Position numbers and translations under genes: made by a program. DNA of 64,000 nt from Streptomyces sp. CB02400 (GTDB lineage: Bacteria > Actinomycetota > Actinomycetes > Streptomycetales > Streptomycetaceae), in NCBI RefSeq assembly GCF_001905725.1, contig NZ_LIWB01000001.1:1120881-1184880 (forward strand). Reading direction: 5' to 3'. Below, one piece after another: positions 9,671-16,717 of this stretch (the stretch's first letter is position 1; each line of letters begins with the position of its first letter). A model generated the notes under the pieces. The model saw only the letters and a list, made by a program, of their open reading frames with translations, ran no database searches and had not been told where the DNA came from.

Positions 9671-11566
9671 GTGTCCGTGCAGTCTTCCCGGCCCGATGTG
9701 GAGGCGGCAGCCACCGCGATCAAGGGCATCTGGTTCCCGGTCAGGGGCACCGTGAAGAGCCTCCCGGAGGTGCTGACACCCGATGAGACGGTTCAGGCCC
9801 TCGCCGTGGCTCATCACGACGGCGTCCTGGGCGTTCTCGCCCTCACCGACCGCCGCGTACTGTTCCGGGCACAAGGCTGGACGGGGCAGCGGCTGGTGTC
9901 GCACGTCCTCGGCGAGGTTACCGACGTGCGCTGGGCGGGCGGTCTGAGCCAAGGCGTGCTCACCTTGTTCGTCGCCGGATGGGCGGCCGAGTTCAAGAAC
10001 ATGGACAAGCGGGACGGCCAGAACCTCGCCGACCGCATCCAGCAGTGGCGCCAGTGGTACGCGGGACAGTCCGGTACGCCCGTGCCGGCACCGGTCGTAC
10101 CCGCTCAGCCGGTTCAGCCCGCCACCGCTCCTGCCCCCGTGCCTTCGCAGTCGACCGGAGGCGGAGGGATCTTCGGCCGGCGCCGCAGAGAAGCGGAGGC
10201 GGAAGCCGCCCGACTCGGCGAGGAATTGAATGCCAGGGCCGCCGACGCCGACGCCCTGCGGGCGGAGAACCAGCGGCTGCTGGCCGAGCTGACCGCCGTC
10301 ACCGGTGCCGACGCGGCCCGACTGGTCCAGGAGACCGAACGGATCCGCCGCACGCACGCCGAGCACCTGGCCGAGCTGCAGCGGATCGACGCCGTACTCG
10401 ACGCGAAGGTGGAGGCCGCCGCCGAACGCGCGGAGCGAGAACTCCACGGCACCCGGCAGCGGTTGCACGAGATGGAGACGCAAGCACAGGAGGCCGAGCG
10501 CCAGCTGACCGCGGCCAGGACCGGCCTGGTCGTCACCGACGACCTGGCACTGATGCAGGAGGCGGGCATCTACGAGTACCGCCACCCGCTCGCCGATGCC
10601 GTCGCCTACAAGGCACAACTCGACCGCACCAAGGATCAGTACAAGCTCCTCACCAAGAACGGCCGAGCCGTCGTCGGAGTCACCGAGTGGACGGTCAACG
10701 GATCCGCCGCCGAGGGCCGCCGCATGGTGCGGGACTTCTCCAAGCTGATGCTGCGCGCCTACAACGCCGAGGCGGACGCGGCGGTGCGGGGCATGAAGCC
10801 GCACCGTCTCACCTCCCTCATCGACAGGCTGGACAAGTCGCGGGAGACCATCGCCCGGCTCGGCAAGACCATGCAGATCCGGGTCACCGACGAGTACCAC
10901 CGACTCCGCGTACGCGAGCTGGAGCTCACCGCCGACCACCTGGCCAAGGTCGAGGAGGAGAAGGAGCAACGCCGGGAGGAGCGGGCGCGTCAGCGCGAGG
11001 AGGAACGCCTGGAGCGGGAGATCGCACGCGAGCGCGCCCGGCTCGACAAGGAGCGCAACCGCCTGGTCCTGGCGCTGAACCGGGCTCGTTCGGCGGGCCA
11101 GGCGGACGCCGCCCAGATCGCGGAACTGGAACGGAAGCTCGGCGAGATCGACGCGGAGGAGGAAGCCATCGACCGGCGCGAGGCCAACCGCCGTGCCGGG
11201 TACGTGTACGTCATCTCCAACATCGGGGCCTTCGGCGAGTCGATGGTCAAGATCGGACTCACCCGGCGCCTGGACCCCATGGACCGGGTCAACGAACTCG
11301 GCGACGCGTCCGTACCCTTCCGCTTCGACGTCCACGCCCTGATCTACAGCGATGACGCCGTCGGCCTGGAGCGCGCCCTGCACCAGGACTTCGAGGCGCG
11401 AAGGGTCAACCGGGTCAACGCGCGCCGCGAGTTCTTCCACGCCACCCCGACGCAGGTCCGTGACGCGCTCGCGCGTCACGCCGGCCAGCACCTCCTGGAG
11501 TTCCACGAGGAACCGGACGCACCGGAGTGGCGCGCGAGCATCGCCGCGGCACGGTCGCACGGCTGA
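9671..11566 (+). CDS. PH-like / coiled-coil / DUF4041 / GIY-YIG (T5orf172-type) nuclease
   Basis: The start is the GTG at 9671 with GAGAGAAAG ~10 bases upstream. The domains in order are: a bacterial PH-like beta domain (about residues 10-115, with LGVLALTDRRVLF and VTDVRW strands); a Pro/Ala linker; a coiled coil (~165-290); a DUF4041 region (~290-420); a second highly charged coiled coil; and a C-terminal GIY-YIG domain of the T5orf172/MUG113 kind (~509-605). The last shows GYVYVISN, VKIGLTRR, a Glu followed by ALHQDF, and a terminal EFFHA. GIY-YIG enzymes cut DNA, and DUF4041-GIY-YIG proteins are common in phage and defence loci. The protein probably acts as the nuclease of this module. 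The N-terminal PH-like fold is unusual and could bind a partner or membrane. Domain calls are by eye; the GIY-YIG assignment is the firmest. Confidence 0.85.
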   Translation: MSVQSSRPDVEAAATAIKGIWFPVRGTVKSLPEVLTPDETVQALAVAHHDGVLGVLALTDRRVLFRAQGWTGQRLVSHVLGEVTDVRWAGGLSQGVLTLFVAGWAAEFKNMDKRDGQNLADRIQQWRQWYAGQSGTPVPAPVVPAQPVQPATAPAPVPSQSTGGGGIFGRRRREAEAEAARLGEELNARAADADALRAENQRLLAELTAVTGADAARLVQETERIRRTHAEHLAELQRIDAVLDAKVEAAAERAERELHGTRQRLHEMETQAQEAERQLTAARTGLVVTDDLALMQEAGIYEYRHPLADAVAYKAQLDRTKDQYKLLTKNGRAVVGVTEWTVNGSAAEGRRMVRDFSKLMLRAYNAEADAAVRGMKPHRLTSLIDRLDKSRETIARLGKTMQIRVTDEYHRLRVRELELTADHLAKVEEEKEQRREERARQREEERLEREIARERARLDKERNRLVLALNRARSAGQADAAQIAELERKLGEIDAEEEAIDRREANRRAGYVYVISNIGAFGESMVKIGLTRRLDPMDRVNELGDASVPFRFDVHALIYSDDAVGLERALHQDFEARRVNRVNARREFFHATPTQVRDALARHAGQHLLEFHEEPDAPEWRASIAAARSHG

Positions 11567-11659
11567 CGAGGACACGACCGGGTAGCGGCCGGGGACACCG
11601 GATACGAGGTTCCCCGGCCGCCCCAGTGGCCACCAAAGGCGTCTGCCAGTGACACCAGG

Positions 11660-11773
11660 TAATCTCGAGCACATCGTCAACGCGGCCCGACGGGCTTCCG
11701 CTCCACCCCGGTGGAGTCTCGAAGGACACGCCCCCACCCGCACGAGTAACTTCGTGCTGCCTGGGGGAAGTCC
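11660..11773 (+). promoter_or_regulatory. Structured leader A: hairpin that contains the ribosome binding site of the first Schlafen-type gene
   Basis: A −10-like TAATCT (11660-11665) precedes a segment that recurs upstream of the next gene. GCGGCCCGACGGGCTTCC (11682-11699) can form a small GCCC/GGGC hairpin, followed by a CTCCACC/GGTGGAG hairpin found only here. Then comes a two-part stem: outer CCCCCA (11731-11736) with TGGGGG (11762-11767), and inner GCACGA (11740-11745) with TCGTGC (11752-11757). The 3' outer arm, GGGGGA, is the only good Shine-Dalgarno and ends five bases before the TTG start, so folding would hide it. This suggests translational control; the ligand or trigger is unknown. 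Confidence 0.7.
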
Positions 11774-13660
11774 TTGCTGTTCCGCGCGTCCGCGAAAACG
11801 GTCGCCGTCATGGCGCTCGACGGTTCGCTGTTCCTGCACCTCACCGACCAGTTCGTCCACATGCACGGCTACCGGCCCGGCACCTCGGAGGCGCGCTCCT
11901 GGGAGCGCAGCATTCCCGTCCTGGCCGCCGCGCTCAACGACGCCGGTCTGGGCGATGTGGAGATGATGCTCGAGTACGCCCTCCCGCTGAACAGCAAGCG
12001 TGCCGACGTCGTCCTCGCAGGCGTGCATCCCTCCACCGGGGAGCCGTCGTACGTCGTGGTGGAGCTGAAGCAGTGGAGCGAGGTCCTGCCCCACGAGGAC
12101 GATCCCACCCTGTGCCACGTCGAGCGCTACACCCACCCCGTCCTCAATCCCATCGAGCAGGTGCGCCGCTACTGCGACTACCTGGTGAACTTCAACGGAG
12201 CGGTGGCCGAGCACGGGCACCGGGTCAGTGGGGTGGCGTTCCTGCACAACGCCACGGAGTTCGACGTCGTCGGCCTGCGGGAGATCGAGCGCGACGGCCG
12301 CGGACTGCTGTTCACGGGGCAACGCCGTGGCGAATTCCTCGACCACCTCCGTTCGAAGCTGAGCGACAGGCATTCCGGTGTCCGGGCGGCGGACGAACTG
12401 CTCTCGGGCGTCACTGTGCCGTCGAAGCAGCTCATGTCCGTGGCCGCCGAGGAGGTGCGCGAACGCCAGCAGTTCGTGCTGCTCGACGAGCAGCAGGTCG
12501 CCTACCGAATGGTGCTCAACGCGGTGGAGAAGGCCAAGCGCGCCGACCGCAAGGAAGTCGTCGTCGTCACCGGCGGCCCCGGCACCGGCAAGAGCGTGAT
12601 CGCCCTCCAACTGCTCGGTGAGCTGTACCGGCGCGGGATGCCGGCCCTGCACGCCACCGGCTCCCAGTCGTTCACCAAGACGATGAGGAAGGTCGCCGGC
12701 TCCCGTAAGCGTGAGGTGCAGGACCTGTTCAAGTACTTCAACAGCTTCATGACCACCGAGGCGAACAGCCTGGACGTGCTGATCTGCGACGAGGCCCACC
12801 GCATCCGGGAGACATCGGCCAACCGCTATACGCGTGCCGAGCACCGGACCGGCAAGGCTCAGATCGACGAACTCATCGATGTCGCCCATGTGCCCGTCTT
12901 CCTCCTCGACGAGCATCAGGTGGTGCGGCCGGGCGAGATGGGCACCGTGGCCGACATCGAGGCGGCAGCGGCCAAACGGGACATCCCCTGCCACGTCGTC
13001 CCGCTGGAGAGTCAGTTCCGCTGCGGCGGCAGCGACGCCTACCTGCGCTGGGTCGTCCGACTTCTTGGCCTCGAACCCGGCGGTCCGGTCGTCTGGGACC
13101 CCGACGACCGCATGCAACTGCTGGTCGCCGATGGCCCGCAGGAGATGGAAGCCTTCCTCGAGTCCCGCCGGGCGCAGGGTTACGGCGCCCGCATGTCCGC
13201 CGGCTACTGCTGGCGCTGGTCCCCTGAGCCCAAGCCGGGCCACCCGCTCCCGCTGGACGTCGTCATCGGCGACTGGGCCCGCCCGTGGAACCTGCGGGGC
13301 GAACGCTCGGTCTCGGGCGCGCCCCCGGCGGCCCTGTGGGCCACCGATCCGGCCGGTTTCGGACAGGTCGGCTGCGTCTACACCGCTCAGGGCTTCGAGT
13401 ACGACTGGTCCGGAGTCATCATCGGCCCCGACCTGCTGTGGCGCGGCGACCGCTGGGTCACGGACCGAACGGCCTCCCAGGACCCGGTGTTCAAGAAGTC
13501 CACCCCGGACGCCGACGTGGACCGGCTGATCCGCAACACATACAAGGTGCTGCTGACGAGAGGCATGGTCGGCACGGTCGTCTATTCGACGGATGCCGAG
13601 ACACGGGCGAAGTTGCGACAACTCGCGGGGGGTTCGACGCGGGAGCCGGCTCTGGCCTGA
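11774..13660 (+). CDS. Schlafen-group-3 (DUF2075) helicase with PD-(D/E)XK-like N-terminus, copy 1
   Basis: The TTG at 11774 is chosen because GGGGGA sits five bases upstream and the N-terminus aligns with the second copy (MLFRASAK against MLLLRLAA); an ATG at 11810 is the alternative. The protein is 628 aa. Residues ~50-110 hold a restriction-endonuclease-like core (Asp78, then Glu97-Leu-Lys99). After ~230 comes the Schlafen group 3 DNA/RNA helicase domain (PF09848, formerly DUF2075), with Walker A GGPGTGKS at ~267-274, a Walker B containing LICDEAHR, and the late motif YTAQGFEYDW typical of SF1-like helicases. It is expected to move on or unwind nucleic acid and perhaps cut it. The gene is followed directly by a paralogue, and no terminator is seen between them. 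Confidence 0.85.
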   Translation: MLFRASAKTVAVMALDGSLFLHLTDQFVHMHGYRPGTSEARSWERSIPVLAAALNDAGLGDVEMMLEYALPLNSKRADVVLAGVHPSTGEPSYVVVELKQWSEVLPHEDDPTLCHVERYTHPVLNPIEQVRRYCDYLVNFNGAVAEHGHRVSGVAFLHNATEFDVVGLREIERDGRGLLFTGQRRGEFLDHLRSKLSDRHSGVRAADELLSGVTVPSKQLMSVAAEEVRERQQFVLLDEQQVAYRMVLNAVEKAKRADRKEVVVVTGGPGTGKSVIALQLLGELYRRGMPALHATGSQSFTKTMRKVAGSRKREVQDLFKYFNSFMTTEANSLDVLICDEAHRIRETSANRYTRAEHRTGKAQIDELIDVAHVPVFLLDEHQVVRPGEMGTVADIEAAAAKRDIPCHVVPLESQFRCGGSDAYLRWVVRLLGLEPGGPVVWDPDDRMQLLVADGPQEMEAFLESRRAQGYGARMSAGYCWRWSPEPKPGHPLPLDVVIGDWARPWNLRGERSVSGAPPAALWATDPAGFGQVGCVYTAQGFEYDWSGVIIGPDLLWRGDRWVTDRTASQDPVFKKSTPDADVDRLIRNTYKVLLTRGMVGTVVYSTDAETRAKLRQLAGGSTREPALA

Positions 13661-13771
13661 CCGTTCCCACCCATACGGCCGGGTCCTCCCAACTGGCCAT
13701 GATCAAGCCACACGGTTCGCCTGAACGGGCCGATTTCCGCTCGTGATTACCGGGCCGAGCCGGTGCGTGCC

Positions 13772-13864
13772 TAAGATCCCCGATACCGGTTGCGGCCCGA
13801 CGGGCTTCCTGCGTGGACACGCCCCCACCCGCACGAGTCACTCGTGCTCTGGGGGATCCTCCTC
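13772..13864 (+). promoter_or_regulatory. Structured leader B: second copy of the ribosome-binding-site hairpin
   Basis: This has the same order as leader A. A −10-like TAAGAT (13772-13777) comes first, then the identical 18-base GCGGCCCGACGGGCTTCC (13792-13809), and then a 24-base identical block (13815-13838) that opens the stem. The outer stem is CCCCCA (13822-13827) with TGGGGG (13850-13855). The inner stem is GCACGAG (13831-13837) with CTCGTGC (13841-13847), with loop TCA. Between copies the apical loop and the bases between the stems differ while pairing is kept. GGGGGA is the Shine-Dalgarno of the downstream GTG at 13865, eight bases away. Confidence 0.7.
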
Positions 13865-15985
13865 GTGTCCATGCTCCTGCTGCGATTAGCGGCACGGGAC
13901 CTGCTCGCTCTGAACGCACGGCGCCGTCTGGTGCCTCACCTCGCGGCCCGCTGGGTGCACTTCCAACGAGGCGAGTCCTCCGGCGGCGAGCGCTCGGCGT
14001 GGGCGCGCAGTCTCGTCTCGCTGGCGGAAGATTTGGTCGCCGCCGAACGCGGCAACGTCGAGATGATCGTCGAGTGTTCGCCCACCGTGGACGCGTCCGA
14101 AGGGTCGGCGACCACACACGGACAGATCGACGTGGTCCTCGTGGGCAGGCATCCCACGGAAGGGACCCTCTCCGTGCAGCTCGTCGAGCTGAAACAGTGG
14201 TCGTCGGTGACGAGGGTGGAGGCCGCGACGGCCGATCTCGTGTACGTACCGGGGATCGAGGAGCCCGTCACCCACCCCGCCCTGCAGCTCGGTGAGTACC
14301 ACGCACTGTTCACCGGTCCCACCGGCCCGCTGAACGGATTGCAGTTCGAATGCGGCGGATTCGCCTACTTGCACAACGCCACGGACGAGTCCGTCCGGCC
14401 GCTGCTCGGTGTCGACGCACCCACGGGGCCTTACGCCCGCATGTACACGAGCGACACCCGGGCCAGGCTCCTCAAGGATCTGCAGCGCCACTTCACCGAC
14501 GAGGACGACTACTCGGCGGCCGAGTACATCCTGCACCGGATGAACCTCCGGAACACACCGCTGCTCGACGCCATGGTCAAGTCGAACGGTGAGGACACGG
14601 TCTTCACCCTGAGAGGCCGGCAGAAGCAGGTCGCCGACGAGGTGCTCGAGGCTTCGGAACTGATCCTGGACGCCCCGGACCGGGAGGCGCTCGTCCCCCG
14701 TCCGCAGCGTGCGGTCTTCCTGGTCACCGGGGGAGCGGGCACCGGGAAGAGTGCCATCGGACTCCAACTGCGAGCCGATCTTGAAGCCGCCGGCCGAACG
14801 GTGAAGTACGCGAGCGGATCGCGGGCCTTCAACGCCGCCGTCAAGGAGAACGTCGGATACACCGAAACCGAGTTCCGGGAGCGCTTCGCGTACTTCAGCA
14901 GCTTCGTCAACCCGCCTGAGCCACCGCTGGACGTGCTGATCTGCGACGAGGCGCACCGGCTGCGGGACATGTCCAAGAACTGGCGTCTGCCCGCGGAGAA
15001 GCAGGGCACCAAGCCACAGGTGGACGAACTCATCGAGGCGTCCCGCCTGACCGTGTTCTTCCTCGACGGAGCCCAGACCGTGCGCCCGTACGAGGTGGGC
15101 ACGGCGGAGCTCATCGAGGACGCCGCGCAACGGCATGGTGCCGTCTTCCGTCGTTACGGTCTGGTGGAGCAGTACCGGTGCGGAGGCAGTGACGCCTACA
15201 TCCGCTGGGTCCGTGCACTGCTCGGTGTCTCGCCGCAGGAGGCGCACCAGTGGGTCCCGGACGGACTCATGCACATCGAGGTCGTCGACACACCCGACGA
15301 GATGGAGCACATCGTCCGCACCGAGTTCGACGCCGGCGCGACCGCCCGGGTGGTGGCGGGATACTGCTGGCCCTGGAGCAAGCCGGACAAGGGCAAGAAC
15401 CTCGAGAACGATGTGCGCATCGGTGACTGGCACCGTCCGTGGAACGCTTCGAGCGAGTCCTTCTGCGCCAACGGCGAACCACCGTCGAGGATCTGGCCCG
15501 TGCACGACGCCGGTATCGGACAGATCGGCTGTGTCTACACCGCGCAGGGGCTCGAGTGGGACTGGTGCGGGGTGATCATGGGCGCCGACATGGTCTGGCG
15601 CACCGACCGCTGGGTGTTCCAGCGGGGAAGGCAGCGCAAGGACCCGGAGGCCGGGGTGATGCGGGTGGCGAAACCGGGATCGCTCGACCCGAAGGTGCGC
15701 ACGAGCACCCTCGACGACGACGATTTCGCCCGCTGCGTCCGCCACGCCTACCACGTCCTGCTGACCAGGGCGAGCCGGGCCACCGTGCTCTACTCCACGG
15801 ACGAGGAGACTCGGCGCCACCTCAGGGAACTGGTCGGGGAGACCGACGTGCACGGGCTCCGGCCTACCCAGGAGTCCATCCCGCCCGAGCTGAGGATCGC
15901 CCGGCACGGCGGGGGAGCGCGGGGCCGAAGGGCACGGCGGGCGCGGAACAAGGCGAAGCGGAAGAACGAGATGATGTTGTTCTGA
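13865..15985 (+). CDS. Schlafen-group-3 (DUF2075) helicase with PD-(D/E)XK-like N-terminus, copy 2
   Basis: The frame is open further upstream (a TTG at 13790), but that would translate through the leader hairpin. The GTG at 13865, or the ATG at 13871, fits the ribosome binding site and the alignment with copy 1. The protein is ~706 aa. It has the same layout: an N-terminal nuclease-like core with GQIDVVL and VELKQW (Asp ~89, Glu ~108, Lys ~110), then the Schlafen group 3 helicase with Walker A GGAGTGKS near 290, LICDEAHR, and YTAQGLEWDW. The C-terminus is a basic tail rich in Arg and Lys. Codon 8 (13886-13888) is TTA, so translation should need the bldA tRNA in Streptomyces and be favoured late in growth. 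The two copies are clearly paralogous but well diverged, so they are not a recent duplication. Confidence 0.85.
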   Translation: MSMLLLRLAARDLLALNARRRLVPHLAARWVHFQRGESSGGERSAWARSLVSLAEDLVAAERGNVEMIVECSPTVDASEGSATTHGQIDVVLVGRHPTEGTLSVQLVELKQWSSVTRVEAATADLVYVPGIEEPVTHPALQLGEYHALFTGPTGPLNGLQFECGGFAYLHNATDESVRPLLGVDAPTGPYARMYTSDTRARLLKDLQRHFTDEDDYSAAEYILHRMNLRNTPLLDAMVKSNGEDTVFTLRGRQKQVADEVLEASELILDAPDREALVPRPQRAVFLVTGGAGTGKSAIGLQLRADLEAAGRTVKYASGSRAFNAAVKENVGYTETEFRERFAYFSSFVNPPEPPLDVLICDEAHRLRDMSKNWRLPAEKQGTKPQVDELIEASRLTVFFLDGAQTVRPYEVGTAELIEDAAQRHGAVFRRYGLVEQYRCGGSDAYIRWVRALLGVSPQEAHQWVPDGLMHIEVVDTPDEMEHIVRTEFDAGATARVVAGYCWPWSKPDKGKNLENDVRIGDWHRPWNASSESFCANGEPPSRIWPVHDAGIGQIGCVYTAQGLEWDWCGVIMGADMVWRTDRWVFQRGRQRKDPEAGVMRVAKPGSLDPKVRTSTLDDDDFARCVRHAYHVLLTRASRATVLYSTDEETRRHLRELVGETDVHGLRPTQESIPPELRIARHGGGARGRRARRARNKAKRKNEMMLF

Positions 15986-16039
15986 GCCCTCGGCTCGAAG
16001 TGGAGTGGCGGGCCCCCGGGAGCCCGCCACCGGCCTGCT

Positions 16040-16168
16040 TCAGAAGAGCAGGTGTGCTGCCGACATCATGGCGGCCACCAACAGGTTGGCGACCACGTTG
16101 ACGGCGACGTCCGCCAGGATCTTGCGGAACCGGGCGTAACGCGCAGGCTGGTACTCGACAGGGTCCAT
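16040..16168 (-). CDS. 42-aa hydrophobic small protein
   Basis: This short gene lies antisense in the gap before pglW. The ATG at 16168 follows AAGGAG by nine bases, a strong ribosome binding site. The peptide has a charged start (MDPVEYQPARYARFRK) and then a hydrophobic helix of about 24 residues ending in LLF, long enough to cross a membrane. Most third positions are G or C, as in real genes here. It could be a small membrane protein or a toxin-like peptide tied to the neighbouring systems. I do not recognise a family. No signal peptide cleavage site is visible. Confidence 0.55.
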   Translation of the reverse strand: MDPVEYQPARYARFRKILADVAVNVVANLLVAAMMSAAHLLF

Positions 16169-16574
16169 GGGTGACCACTCCTTGGTGGTGAGCAGGAATG
16201 GTGGGGGGACGGCCCACCGGGCATCCGCTCACACACCGCACGCACGCGCACGGCGATTCACCACCACTGCTCACATGCCGCCGAGGGGCACATGAACTCC
16301 GCACTCGTACCCCTCCGGGAGGATGCGCAGCACAAGTCACTCTACTTCACGCACAGTTGTACGGTCCCCTGGCCGAGGACACGCACTCGGCCCGGACCGT
16401 CGGGCTCGACGCGTCCGAGGCGGTCCGTGAGCTCGTCCGCCAGCAGCCTGGCGCGGGCGAGACCGCTCGCCGGACGCCTGTCCACTCACCAAGGAAAATC
16501 ACCAATACCGGGTGAACATCCAGATTCACGACGAAAAGAACCTGAAGCAGACGCTCTCTTTGGCTGAACTCGCC
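16169..16574. other. Intergenic region upstream of pglW
   Basis: About 400 bases hold no gene I can support. The first half is ordinary high-GC sequence. From about 16480 it becomes clearly richer in A and T than its surroundings, which is typical of a promoter-bearing region. Confidence 0.5.
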
Positions 16575-16651
16575 TACTATGCAACGTAATGGGTGTTTTA
16601 TCCCGTAGTCCTGTCCTTCACCGCCTCTTCTCATGTCGTAGCCACCCATTA
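16575..16651 (+). promoter_or_regulatory. pglW: Probable pglW promoter and inverted repeat
   Basis: TACTAT (16575-16580) is a good −10 hexamer with no clear −35. Just downstream, TAATGGGTG (16587-16595) and its exact reverse complement CACCCATTA (16643-16651) are separated by 47 bases. The first arm would lie at the expected transcript start, so the pair could form a 5' hairpin or be two half-sites for a regulator. Confidence 0.4.
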
Positions 16652-16717
16652 GGATCTGCACGCAGGGCCCGACCATGGGGAACGGTGGCCCTGGAAGAAC
16701 GACGAGTGGGGACAGGC

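Noticed and set aside
8273-13621. 1782-codon open frame on the minus strand
   Set aside because: It runs across three plus-strand genes with clear domains, so it is a shadow of their G/C-rich third positions.
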